From Fluviicoccus keumensis (GTDB lineage Bacteria > Pseudomonadota > Gammaproteobacteria > Pseudomonadales > Moraxellaceae), in NCBI RefSeq assembly GCF_004217445.1, contig NZ_SHKX01000010.1, forward strand, positions 868,001 through 932,000: a stretch of DNA of 64,000 bases, in the 5' to 3' direction. The first letter of the stretch is position 1. Every line of letters begins with the position of its first letter. This document shows positions 46,715-55,373 of this stretch, one piece after another. The translations under genes were made by a program, and so were the position numbers. The notes under the pieces are model-generated. The model was not told the origin of the DNA. It ran no database searches and worked only from the letters and a program-made list of their open reading frames with translations.

Positions 46715-47722
46715 TTACTCCTTGCCGTCCGTGCATTCGGCCCGGTCCGGGCGTTCCTTGCAGCGGATCTTCTTCAGGATGGTCATCATCCGCTTGTCAT
46801 AGATGCCTTCTTCCGTCATGCCCAGACGGGCCTCGCGCAGGAAGGCCTGGTAATGGTCGTACTCGCCGTCGGGGGCGGGCAGGAAGTAGAGGATTTCCTG
46901 TTCGGCGGCGCGCACCGGCTTCATCAGGGTATCGAACTGCCCGGCGAAATAGGCCCGGGATTTCTGGCCGAAACCGGCGGGGAATTTGTCGGCGTGCATC
47001 AGCACCTGCAGGCTGAGGTATGCGATGGGCATTTTCAGCACCAGCCCCCGGTTACCGACGCCCTGAAACAGTTGCATCGGCATGTAGGCCAGCGCCGGGG
47101 CCACCACGATGTCGGCCTCGCCCTTGTTGAACATGGCCGCAAAGCTGTCGATGTCGGCGGCGCGCGGCTGGAAACCGAGGCGGTCGGCCATGCGCAGCTG
47201 CACCAGATCGTGCGCCAGCACGGCGATGCGCTTGCCCTTGATCTTGTCGATGCTGTTGATGGCGCGGTCGTTGAGGAACATGTAAACCCCGCCCAGCGGC
47301 AGGATGCCCGCCACTTCCACACTGTTGACGGTCATGTATTTGGCGGCATCGGGCCGGGCCAGCGCCTCGATGACGGTTTTCATCTGGCTGTCGCTGGTGA
47401 CCGCGCCGATAGCTTCGATGCTGGTGGTGAACAGGTTGTAGTCGCGGGCGCGGATGCCGGTGGTGGACACCATGTCACAAGCGCCGGACTGGAAGTCCTG
47501 CACCGCCTGTTCCTCGCTGAGGTAGGGCTTCAGCTCCAGCGTCGCGGTACTCCACGGACGGGCGGCGGTCCAGTACTCGCGCATGGCGCTGTAGAAGCTG
47601 CCCTGCGTGCCGAGCACGTCAAACACACAGAAGGTCTGGGCGGAAGCCGTGGCGGCGCTGAGGCCGAGGCCCAGCGCCAGCGCGGTGCGGCGCAGGCGGG
47701 CGGTAAGGCGGAATCCTTGCAT
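46715..47722 (-). CDS. AdeT-like periplasmic solute-binding protein
   Basis: A 335-residue exported protein (signal peptide ending ATASA) paralogous to the product of 15350-16414. It starts TFCVFDVLGTQGSFYSAMREYW, contains SGACDMVSTTGIRARDYN, KIKGKRIAVLAHDLVQLRMADRLG and GEADIVVAPALAYMPM, and ends GIYDKRMMTILKKIRCKERPDRAEC. Family members in Acinetobacter are annotated AdeT. A two-lobed solute-binding fold is expected; ligand and transporter partner are unknown. Transcribed together with the following small NTF2-like gene. Confidence 0.78.
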   Translation of the reverse strand: MQGFRLTARLRRTALALGLGLSAATASAQTFCVFDVLGTQGSFYSAMREYWTAARPWSTATLELKPYLSEEQAVQDFQSGACDMVSTTGIRARDYNLFTTSIEAIGAVTSDSQMKTVIEALARPDAAKYMTVNSVEVAGILPLGGVYMFLNDRAINSIDKIKGKRIAVLAHDLVQLRMADRLGFQPRAADIDSFAAMFNKGEADIVVAPALAYMPMQLFQGVGNRGLVLKMPIAYLSLQVLMHADKFPAGFGQKSRAYFAGQFDTLMKPVRAAEQEILYFLPAPDGEYDHYQAFLREARLGMTEEGIYDKRMMTILKKIRCKERPDRAECTDGKE

Positions 47723-47824
47723 GGGAAGCGGCTCCTGGGAGGTCAGGGCGGCGATGATAGTGCATTTCGCCGCGATTCGGCCAAGAGCTTGTGCGACAAG
47801 GCGCGCTGACTTTAATCGGCGGCT

Positions 47825-48301
47825 TCAGCGCAGCCGCGGACGCACCAGCGTCTTTAGCCGCACCGCGCCGCGCGCCAGGTTCAGCAGGGTCTTCGGAATG
47901 CGCACCGCCCGGGTTTCAATCAGCCGGGAGTCGTCCAGCGCCGCCGTGCGGTGTTTCATCACCTCCTGGTAGGGGGCCGAGGTGACCATGTCCAGAAAGG
48001 CCTGGCGGCTGGGATACCAGACCAGCGCGACTTCGTCCCAGGCCTCGTCGTCGGGCGCGATAAAGCTGGTGCGGACATGCCCCATCCACAGCAGCTTGCC
48101 CCCGGTTTCCCACAGCAGCGGCAGCACGCTGCGGGTATAGCGCTGGTAGGCCTGACGGCCGGAAAGGACGGTGGGGCGGCCGTCTTCATACATAGCCTGC
48201 GCGCGGTAACGCAACAGGTTGACCATGATGATGGGGTGGCGGGGATCGGCGTCGCGGCGGAAGCGTTCAATCTCGGTGTCGCTGGGGTTGACGGTTTTCA
48301 T
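47825..48301 (-). CDS. DUF1330-like dimeric alpha/beta-barrel protein
   Basis: A 158-residue protein resembling the DUF1330 family of ferredoxin-like fold proteins: PIIMVNLLRYR, SGRQAYQRYTRSVLPLLWETGGKLLWMGHV and DEVALVWYPSRQAFLDMVTSAPYQE. ATG 48301 is chosen because an upstream extension of 27 residues lacks a ribosome site. The basic tail (LLNLARGAVRLKTLVRPRLR) is longer than usual. No role can be assigned. Confidence 0.72.
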   Translation of the reverse strand: MKTVNPSDTEIERFRRDADPRHPIIMVNLLRYRAQAMYEDGRPTVLSGRQAYQRYTRSVLPLLWETGGKLLWMGHVRTSFIAPDDEAWDEVALVWYPSRQAFLDMVTSAPYQEVMKHRTAALDDSRLIETRAVRIPKTLLNLARGAVRLKTLVRPRLR

Positions 48302-48516
48302 GGGGGTCTCGGGGCCGGAAGGGTTGGAGCAACGGTAAAGATATAGCACGAAGCGGGACCGACGGTCGTGGCCGGAATTCACCGATCATTGTCCGTTCAA
48401 GTCCTGCACCCCGGACGCGTGTTCTCTACAGTCGCGGACTGAAATGCCTGATTGCCCCGGACGGGTAAAGGCATTCATCCCAACAAGAACAAATGCCCCG
48501 TGTCAGGAGTACACCC

Positions 48517-50316
48517 ATGCCGTCAATCTTCCGTTTCAGCCCCCTGCTGGCCGCCGCGCTGGCCCTGCCGTCCGTGACCGCGCTGGCCGCGCCCGCCGTC
48601 GGTCCCGGTGATGCCGCGTTCTATGACCCGCCCGCCGCCCTGACCGCCGGTGCGCACGGCGAACTGGTCTGGTACCGCCCGGCCAGCATCAGCCTGGGCG
48701 CGGGCGTGCCCGCCGCGCAGGCCTGGAACGTGGTTTACCGTTCCACCGATGCGCTGGGCGCGGCCAATCTGGTCACCGGCACCGTGATCGTGCCCGCCAC
48801 CTTGTGGAGCGGCTCCGGCGAGCGGCCGGTGATCGGCTATGCCGTCGGCACCCACGGCCTGGCGCAAGGCTGTGCGCCGTCGATCCAGATGGCCAAGGGC
48901 ACCGATTATGAAAGCGCCAACATTGCCGCCGCGCTCAGCGCCGGGTATGCGGTGCTGGTCAGCGACAACCCCGGCTACACCACCGGCGCCACGCCCACCT
49001 ACATGAGCGGCGTTTCGCAGGGCCGCGCGCTGCTGGACATCTTCAGCGCCGCCGCGCAAATTCCCGGTTCCGGCGTCAGCGCCAACGCCAAGGCGGCGAT
49101 CTGGGGCTATTCGCAAGGCGGCCAGACCGCCGCCTGGGCCGGGGAGCTGAAGAACGCCTACGCCCCCAACCTGAAGCTGTCCGCCGTCGCTGCCGGGGGC
49201 ATTCCCGCCGACCTGCTGCGCACCGCCAACTATCTGGACGGCAGCACCGGCGCATCCTTCCTGCTGGGCGCGGTGATCGGCCTGTCCACGCAGTACCCGA
49301 CGCAGATTCCGCTGGATACGCTGACCAACGCCACCGGCAAGGCCGCCGTCGCCAAGGGCAAGTCGGAGTGCGTGTTTGAGGCGCTGTACGACTTCATGAA
49401 CCACAAGGTGTCGGAATACACCGTCAACAACCAGACGCTGGCGCAGCTGACCGCCATTCCCTCCATCAACCAGACGATCAAGGCGCAGGCGCTGGGCAGC
49501 GGCAAGATTCCGGTGCCGCTGTACCAGTATCACGGCGTCGCCGATGAATTCATTCCCATCGACCAGACCGTGGCGCTGCGGAAGGCCTATTGCGGCAAGT
49601 TCGCCAACGTCACTTTCGGCGTCTATCCCAGCGAGCACATCGTCACCCAGTTCCAGGCCGCGCCGACCGTGCTGTCGTGGATCGGCGACCGCTTCAACGG
49701 CAAGTCGACGCTGGGTACCTGCCTGTCGCTGAAGGCCGCGCCGACCAGTACCGCCAACCCGGGTGGTGGCAACTTCGTGGTGTCGCTGAAGAGCTGGCCG
49801 CTGGCCGGGACGATGGGCCTGAAGACGTTGAAGCAGTCGGTGACGCTGCCCGCCGCCTCCACCTTCACCGCCGACACCGACATGACCGCCAATACCCTGA
49901 AGGGCGGCATGAGCATTCCCGGCTTCACCACCACGCTGAAGATTGCCGGATTGCCCGCCGACGTGAAGCTGGAAGTGACGCCGAGCGAACCGGTGAGCGG
50001 CACCGCCTCGCTGGACAACGACGGCCAGCTGCACGTGCACGGCATGGCGCGGGTGAACATCAAGGTGGTGTCGGCCGGGGTGTCGGTGCTGCAGATTCCC
50101 TTCGGTTGCCAGACCAGCGCTCCGGTGGATTTGCCGATCCACTTCGACGGCCCGCTGTCCTCGCTGGGCAACGGCAAGCTCAGCTTCGCCGGCATCACCA
50201 CCTTCCCGCCGATGAAGGACTGCGGCCTGTTCAACGACCTGTTCACCACGCTGATGTCGGGACCCGGGCAGACCTATGCCTTCACGGTGACGCCGCCCGC
50301 GCCGACGACCTGGTGA
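48517..50316 (+). CDS. Secretory lipase (LIP family) with extra C-terminal domain
   Basis: A 599-residue exported alpha/beta hydrolase of the LIP family known from Candida and actinobacterial secretory lipases. AGGAG precedes ATG 48517 and a signal peptide ends near TALAAPA. Catalytic residues appear as Ser199 (WGYSQGGQTA), Asp343 (HGVADEFIPI) and His374 (YPSEHIV). The lipase part ends near residue 405 (GTCLSLKA). About 190 further residues, starting NPGGGNFVVSLKSWPLAGTMGLK, form a beta-rich domain that I do not recognise and that may bind surface or substrate. The next gene, after a repeat, encodes a membrane-anchored helical protein. Confidence 0.85.
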   Translation: MPSIFRFSPLLAAALALPSVTALAAPAVGPGDAAFYDPPAALTAGAHGELVWYRPASISLGAGVPAAQAWNVVYRSTDALGAANLVTGTVIVPATLWSGSGERPVIGYAVGTHGLAQGCAPSIQMAKGTDYESANIAAALSAGYAVLVSDNPGYTTGATPTYMSGVSQGRALLDIFSAAAQIPGSGVSANAKAAIWGYSQGGQTAAWAGELKNAYAPNLKLSAVAAGGIPADLLRTANYLDGSTGASFLLGAVIGLSTQYPTQIPLDTLTNATGKAAVAKGKSECVFEALYDFMNHKVSEYTVNNQTLAQLTAIPSINQTIKAQALGSGKIPVPLYQYHGVADEFIPIDQTVALRKAYCGKFANVTFGVYPSEHIVTQFQAAPTVLSWIGDRFNGKSTLGTCLSLKAAPTSTANPGGGNFVVSLKSWPLAGTMGLKTLKQSVTLPAASTFTADTDMTANTLKGGMSIPGFTTTLKIAGLPADVKLEVTPSEPVSGTASLDNDGQLHVHGMARVNIKVVSAGVSVLQIPFGCQTSAPVDLPIHFDGPLSSLGNGKLSFAGITTFPPMKDCGLFNDLFTTLMSGPGQTYAFTVTPPAPTTW

Positions 50317-50325
50317 CGAAAAACC

Positions 50326-50445
50326 CCCTCCCCCCAAGGGGGGAGGGCCGGGGAGAGGGGGCGCGGCGGTGAGTCTTGAGTTGGCTGTGTTTGAGTGACT
50401 TTCCGCACCCCCTCTCCCTGACCCTCTCCCCTAAGGGGAGAGGGG
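50326..50445. repeat. Composite C/G-rich intergenic repeat
   Basis: Two hairpins, CCCTCCCCCC-AA-GGGGGGAGGG (50326-50347) and CCCTCTCCCC-TAA-GGGGAGAGGG (50422-50444), flank a 74-base spacer. This is the style of extragenic elements found in many proteobacteria and may also slow transcription between the two genes. Confidence 0.6.
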
Positions 50446-50500
50446 AATTTTCAGTGAAGAGGAGTAATCTCTGATGACTTCAATGATCCAAGGAGCCTCC

Positions 50501-51061
50501 ATGTCCCGTCCTTCCCTGCGCCTCGTGCTGTTGCTGACCGTGGTGATCGCGGCGCTGCTGCTGATGCGCTGGGCGGTGCGGGAACCGGCGTTGCCGCCCG
50601 TGGCAGTCGTGACGCCGGTTACGGCGGTGGCGGCAGAACCGGCCTCGACCCCCGTGGCCCCGCCCATCGCGGCCCCGGACCCTGACGCGCGGCCCGCCTT
50701 TGTCTCCGACATGGAATGGCAGGTGCTGCAAGCCGTGGCGGCGCAGCATGCCGAGCCCAAAGCCGAGTTGGCGCGGCTGGTGTCGAATCTGGAATTCAGC
50801 AAGCGGCGCGCGGCGTGGGAAGCGCTGGTGAAGCCGGAAGAGGCGGATAAACGGCGGCAACTGGCGGCGTCGCTGCTGGCGGAAATCCCTGACCGCGTAC
50901 GCGGGCAGGCGCTGGATGCGGCGCAGGCGAAAGCCTTGCAGCAGCAGTTGCTGGCGGATGTCGTCGATGACCCTGCCGAACGCACTCGTCGTTTAGACGC
51001 CGAGCAGCAACGCCTGCCGCATCTGCTGGATTCCGGCCCCGCCGCGCGTTCATCGCCCTGA
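50501..51061 (+). CDS. Hypothetical membrane-anchored helical protein next to the secretory lipase
   Basis: A 186-residue protein starting at ATG 50501 with AAGGAG six bases before it. An N-terminal membrane helix (LRLVLLLTVVIAALLLMRWAV) is followed by a Pro/Ala linker. From about residue 70 a charged helical region follows (EWQVLQAVAAQHAEPKAELARLVSNLEFSKRRAAWEALV, then ALDAAQAKALQQQLLADVVDDPAERTRRLDAEQQRLP). Topology is like that of lipase foldases (Lif), but the protein is about half their length and lacks the RxxFDY motif, so I do not call it one. Function unknown. Confidence 0.6.
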   Translation: MSRPSLRLVLLLTVVIAALLLMRWAVREPALPPVAVVTPVTAVAAEPASTPVAPPIAAPDPDARPAFVSDMEWQVLQAVAAQHAEPKAELARLVSNLEFSKRRAAWEALVKPEEADKRRQLAASLLAEIPDRVRGQALDAAQAKALQQQLLADVVDDPAERTRRLDAEQQRLPHLLDSGPAARSSP

Positions 51062-51185
51062 CCGGTATTGCCAAAAAAATGACCGGCCGCCCGATTGCCG
51101 CCTGCCGGCCGCCTGCCTAAGCTGACAGGCCGACAAGGGTTTCCGGATCACAACAACAACACGGTCAACGTTTTCGAGGTTCGCC

Positions 51186-52313
51186 ATGGACATCGATACC
51201 CCCTGCATTCCCCTGGCCCACATCCAGACCTATTTTGACTTGCGCCAGACGCTGGTGCCCGACGCCGAATGGCTGGAACGGCGCACGCAGCTGACGCCGG
51301 TGATGGTGCGCAATCCCCATGAGCTGCTGGAACTGATCGTCGGCATCGACCAGCACGATTTCTACCGCAACGCCCAGATCGACTACCAGCCCGGCGACAC
51401 CGGCTGCTTCATTTCCACCCGGCAGACGCTGGCGCTGGTGGACCAGGCGGTGAAGGCGCTGGACATGCCCTACCTGGGGCTGGCGATGGGCAACCTGATG
51501 ACCATTTCCCACCACGGCATGGCGGGCGTGGCGGCGGTGACGCAACCCACCCTGCGCGGCTGCCTGGACACCATCAGCCGCTTTTGCGCCGAACTGTTCC
51601 CGCCGCTGGAAATGAACGGCGTGGTTGAAGGGGACATCGGCACCTTCACCATTCACGAGAACCTGTCGCTGGCGCCGTACACGCATTTCTTCCTGGAACT
51701 GAACATGGTCAGTTTCTACAACATCATGCAGCAACTGGTGGCGGAAACCGGCCTGAACCTGCATCACGTAGCCTTTCACTATCCCGAGCCGCCGTGGGGG
51801 CATATCTACCGCCGTTATTTCCGCTGCCCGGTGCTGTTCGACCAGCCGGAAACCGCTCTGGTGGGCCCGGCGGCGCTGTCCGACTGCGAATTGCCGCTGG
51901 CCAACCGGCTGATGGCGATGGCGGCGGAAAAGACGCTGTTCGAGAACATTCCCACCCGCGCCATCCGCCTGCTGCCCTTGCGCTTGCGTCGGTTGCTGCT
52001 GCGCTATTACGGCGCGTTTCCCTCGCTGGAGAACGCCGCCAGCGACCTGGGCATGAGCGGCCGGACGCTGCGGCGCAAGCTGGCGGAAGAGGGCACCTCG
52101 TACCAGCAGGAACTGGATACGGTGCGCGAGAAGCTGGCCAAGCAGTATTTCCAGCGCGGCGGCGAGTCGGTGACTGAACTGGCGATGATGCTGGGCTATG
52201 GCGATTCGTCGGCGTTTGCCAAGGCGTTCCGGCGCTGGACGGGCATGGCCCCGACGGAATTCCTGGAGCAGCGCGAAGCCGTGAAGGCGGAGGCGGTGGA
52301 AGCGGCGGCGTAG
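51186..52313 (+). CDS. AraC-family transcriptional regulator
   Basis: A 375-residue regulator with the arabinose-binding-type sensor (IPLAHIQTYFDLRQTLVPDAEWLERRTQ; LGLAMGNLMTISHHGMAGVAAVTQPTL) and the C-terminal DNA-binding unit (LENAASDLGMSGRTLRRKLAEEGTSYQQEL and VTELAMMLGYGDSSAFAKAFRRWTGMAPTEFL). It follows the secretory lipase pair on the same strand, so it may regulate lipase or lipid genes. The tail EAVKAEAVEAAA is low complexity. Confidence 0.87.
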   Translation: MDIDTPCIPLAHIQTYFDLRQTLVPDAEWLERRTQLTPVMVRNPHELLELIVGIDQHDFYRNAQIDYQPGDTGCFISTRQTLALVDQAVKALDMPYLGLAMGNLMTISHHGMAGVAAVTQPTLRGCLDTISRFCAELFPPLEMNGVVEGDIGTFTIHENLSLAPYTHFFLELNMVSFYNIMQQLVAETGLNLHHVAFHYPEPPWGHIYRRYFRCPVLFDQPETALVGPAALSDCELPLANRLMAMAAEKTLFENIPTRAIRLLPLRLRRLLLRYYGAFPSLENAASDLGMSGRTLRRKLAEEGTSYQQELDTVREKLAKQYFQRGGESVTELAMMLGYGDSSAFAKAFRRWTGMAPTEFLEQREAVKAEAVEAAA

Positions 52314-52320
52314 GGACTCC

Positions 52321-53361
52321 TCACAGGCCCGGCATGTGCCCCTGCAACTTCCCGAAGCGCGCCAGCTTCGCCCGGTTCTTCACCGCCAGCGGCCCGCTGC
52401 CCATGGTCGGCGCGCGCGAGCGGTCGGTTTCATAGTTCAGGTTGCGGAACACCGGCATGAAGCGGCCGTTGGCGGCATCCCGCGCATAAGGCCGCGTGCG
52501 CACCGACAGCGCGGCGATACGGCGCGGGTCGGTACGCCAGCTGAAGCGGTTGAAATCGCGGAAACGGAAGTGTTCCTCCACATAACGGTGGCTGTGCCGC
52601 ACCAGCGCCTCCATCAGTTCGTACAGCAGTTCCACCGCCAATCCTTCGCGCAGCATCAAGGTCAGCGCCAGCCCGTCATATTCCGCCAGATCGCCTTCCA
52701 CTCGCCGCGCCAACGGCGCTTCACCCAGTTGCAGGTCCACCAGCAGCGAACCGTTGTGACGCCGCTCGAAGCCGGTGACGGTGAAGCGGCGCTGGGCAAA
52801 CTGCAGCGCGCTGACCACGGCTTCGGCATCGTGCCGGGACAGCAGCGGCTGGCGGTGGTCGGCCAGTACCTGATCGGGGTGGGCGGCCATCAGCGGCAGG
52901 TCGTGGTGGTGGCTGAAGGCGGCGCTGGTCTTGCCGCTGTCGGGGTCGGTCAGGGTCAGCAGCTCGCGCACTTCGTGCTCGCGCGCCTTGCTGATGGCGA
53001 GGAAGGCGGTCTGGATGACCTCGGAGGTGGGGGTGTCGGCGTCGATGCGCCATTTGCGGCCGTAGACCAGCTTGCGCGGGCGCAGGGTGTTGCTGCGGTC
53101 GTAGTTTTCACGCCCGACCAGTCCGGCCTGCAGGTAGAGGCCGTTGGCGTCCTGGCCGGCGAACAGCAGGGTGTTCGGGTCGAATTCGATGTCGGCGAGC
53201 AGGGCGCGCACGGTGTCGGCGGTCTGGCGGTATTGCAGGTAGTGCTGGGGGATGACAACCGCGCCGTTAGGCAGGGTGACGGCTGGGGCCTGCGGCATGG
53301 GGGTTTCGCCGGGTTGCAGCGGCGGTCGGGCGGGGGTGCGGACCAGGGCGAGGTGGGGCAT
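52321..53361 (-). CDS. Conserved-looking hypothetical protein
   Basis: I do not recognise this 346-residue soluble protein. A CGGAG six bases before ATG 53361 supports the start. It contains TPTSEVIQTAFLAISKAREHEVRELLTLTD, a His-rich stretch (FSHHHDLPLMAAHPDQVLADHRQ), LLVDLQLGEAPLARRVEGDLAEYDGLALTLMLREGL and HSHRYVEEHFRFRDFNRFSWRTDPRRIAALS. There is no signal peptide, no membrane segment and no nucleotide-binding loop. Codon use is GC-rich like the host. It is the last host-like gene before the A/T-rich patch with the ATPase gene. Confidence 0.55.
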   Translation of the reverse strand: MPHLALVRTPARPPLQPGETPMPQAPAVTLPNGAVVIPQHYLQYRQTADTVRALLADIEFDPNTLLFAGQDANGLYLQAGLVGRENYDRSNTLRPRKLVYGRKWRIDADTPTSEVIQTAFLAISKAREHEVRELLTLTDPDSGKTSAAFSHHHDLPLMAAHPDQVLADHRQPLLSRHDAEAVVSALQFAQRRFTVTGFERRHNGSLLVDLQLGEAPLARRVEGDLAEYDGLALTLMLREGLAVELLYELMEALVRHSHRYVEEHFRFRDFNRFSWRTDPRRIAALSVRTRPYARDAANGRFMPVFRNLNYETDRSRAPTMGSGPLAVKNRAKLARFGKLQGHMPGL

Positions 53362-53656
53362 GGCGGGCTCCGGGGGTGGGGCGGGTTTGGATGGGGGTAT
53401 TTTGCGGGGGCGAGAGTGATGGAAGAATAGGTGGTCAACGGAAAGGATAATTCCATAAATCGGAATAGACAGAAGTGGAATAATATGTAATGTTACAGTT
53501 GATTTGGAGGTAATTTAAGGGTTGGGGTTGTAGTGTTTGGTGGAAAATGATAGAAGCATTGAAAACAATGCCTTATGGGGTGATGCTCCCGAATTAAGCA
53601 CCAGTTCAGGGAAATTAACGCGTCAAATTTGGTGTTGAATTCAAAGCCATATCATT

Positions 53657-55222
53657 ATGAAGTACCGAGAGAGCCAGAAAGACAAGAAGCTCAGGCTGCG
53701 ATTTACAAGTGACTTTTCGCATGCGTACCTTCGCAGAATCACTTTGACTGAGGGTGAGCTCAGAGGAATTAACTCGTTAGATATACGATTTGATTTTCCC
53801 ATAACAGCTATTGCTGGCAAGAATGGCGCAGGAAAATCGACAATTTTAGCACTGGCTTGTTGTGCATATCACAATAAAAAAGATGGTTTCAAACTTCCGA
53901 AACGGAAATTGTCTTACTATACATTTTCTGATTTTTTCTTCCAGCATCCCGAAGAGGTGCCACCAGGAGGAATTGAAATAAAATATGGAATAGCACATGA
54001 CAATTGGAGAAAGACAGAGGCATCACCTAATCCTGTAGGGATACGTTATCAACGCCGGTGGAAAAGTAAAGGAGGAAAGTGGAACGATTATGGCGATAGA
54101 GTTCGAAAGAACGTTGTTTTTCTGGGTATTGAGCGAATAGTTCCGCATAGCGAACGCAGTCAGTCTCGCTCGTATTCACGGGTATTTAAGGATACGAAAT
54201 CTAAGGGATGGGAAGATAAAGTCAAAGATGCGGTTGGCTATGTTCTCGGGAAGTCCTACGAGAATTTCCGATATCTTGAACATTCTCGCTACAACCTCCC
54301 TATTGTTCAAGTTGGAGCCGCTATTTACTCAGGATTCAACATGGGTGCTGGAGAGAATGCTCTTTTCGAAATATTTTCGACAATATATTCCTGCGGCGAC
54401 GGTGCTCTTTTGGTGATGGACGAGGTTGAGCTTGGGTTACATGCGGAGGCTCAGAGAAAGTTTATCCATCGTCTGAAAGAAGTGTGCCTCGAAACAAATA
54501 CACAGGTTATTTGCACCACACATTCCAAAGAAATTTTTGACTGCCTCCCTTATGATGCACGATTCTTCGTTGAGTGTGTTAATGGAAAGACAAAGATTAC
54601 TGATTCTATTTCATCCGAATTCGCTTTTTCAAAAATGGCCGCAATTGCTGGGAAAGAATTGGATATTTATGTTGAGGACGAAGTAGCTAAGGCACTTTTA
54701 CAGTCGGCTCTGCCAGCAACTATTCGGTCACGTATCACTATTACTGTAATTGGTTCGGCCACGGCACTAGCAAGGCAACTAGCGGCCCTATACATCCGCG
54801 GTGAAGAACGGCCAGTGCTTGCTATTTTCGATGGAGATCAAAAGTCGAAGGAGCCTGAGAACTTAGGACACGCAAAAAAGATGGCTGAAAATGTCGATGA
54901 AGGATTTTCTGAGTGGTTTCAAGCCCATATTGCCTATTTGCCGGGTGAGACATGGCCTGAATCTTGGATCGTTCAAAAGAGTACTGAATTCATCGAAGCA
55001 ATCTGCAAAGTTACATCCGCGGACCAAGATGTTATGGCGGATGTGTTGGAGTACGGCCTTCAGGCTGGTAAGCACAACGAATTTTTCGAGATATCAAAGA
55101 ACTTGGGACTTGATAGACACACTTGTCTTCAGCTCTTTACCCTCTGTGTCTGCCAGAACTGCCCTGATGAAACGAGCACTATTATTAGCCGCATTGAAGA
55201 TATTCTTAAGCAAAATGGCTGA
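53657..55222 (+). CDS. OLD-like ATPase with TOPRIM-type C-terminus, putative phage defence
   Basis: A 521-residue protein with an ABC-type ATPase followed by a TOPRIM-like nuclease region. Motifs: Walker A GKNGAGKST (54-62), signature-like NMGAGE (228-233), Walker B LLVMDEVE (251-258), switch TTHS (287-290). The TOPRIM signs are a glutamate in YVEDE (338-342) and the DxD in FDGDQ (391-395). This order is that of OLD-family nucleases, which act in phage exclusion, in some retrons and in related PARIS/Gabija-type systems. The gene and its 295-base upstream gap are far richer in A/T than everything around, a sign of recent transfer. No reverse transcriptase, helicase or partner gene adjoins it. 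Defence is inference from family and context. Confidence 0.75.
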   Translation: MKYRESQKDKKLRLRFTSDFSHAYLRRITLTEGELRGINSLDIRFDFPITAIAGKNGAGKSTILALACCAYHNKKDGFKLPKRKLSYYTFSDFFFQHPEEVPPGGIEIKYGIAHDNWRKTEASPNPVGIRYQRRWKSKGGKWNDYGDRVRKNVVFLGIERIVPHSERSQSRSYSRVFKDTKSKGWEDKVKDAVGYVLGKSYENFRYLEHSRYNLPIVQVGAAIYSGFNMGAGENALFEIFSTIYSCGDGALLVMDEVELGLHAEAQRKFIHRLKEVCLETNTQVICTTHSKEIFDCLPYDARFFVECVNGKTKITDSISSEFAFSKMAAIAGKELDIYVEDEVAKALLQSALPATIRSRITITVIGSATALARQLAALYIRGEERPVLAIFDGDQKSKEPENLGHAKKMAENVDEGFSEWFQAHIAYLPGETWPESWIVQKSTEFIEAICKVTSADQDVMADVLEYGLQAGKHNEFFEISKNLGLDRHTCLQLFTLCVCQNCPDETSTIISRIEDILKQNG

Positions 55223-55261
55223 ACAATAAGAGTGTAGTTTCTGTGGCTTGGATTGACGAAG

Positions 55262-55302
55262 GAAACCCATCATTTCGTAATTAAATCAACATGATGGGTT
55301 TC
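55262..55302. terminator. Hairpin after the OLD-like gene
   Basis: GAAACCCATCAT (55262-55273) and ATGATGGGTTTC (55291-55302) are perfect 12-base arms with a 17-base A/T-rich loop. No long T-run follows, so termination strength is uncertain. Confidence 0.5.
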
Positions 55303-55320
55303 GTTCCTCAACCCATCCTA

Positions 55321-55344
55321 CCGGGCTACCGGGCTACCGGGCTA
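55321..55344. repeat. Tandem 8-base repeat, three copies
   Basis: CCGGGCTA is repeated three times head to tail at the point where the A/T-rich patch returns to GC-rich host sequence. Confidence 0.7.
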
Positions 55345-55373
55345 AGCCGGAAACCCTCGCCAACCACCTTCGC

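Noticed and set aside
48523..50337. A 604-codon minus-strand frame
   Set aside because: Shadow of the secretory lipase; Gly/Arg-rich repeat-like translation only.
50501..51061. Lipase foldase (Lif)
   Set aside because: Topology is similar but the protein is half the usual length and lacks the RxxFDY motif of foldases.
53362..53656. Retron non-coding RNA before the OLD-like gene
   Set aside because: Only a 6-base hairpin (53556-53571) is visible and no reverse transcriptase gene is nearby.
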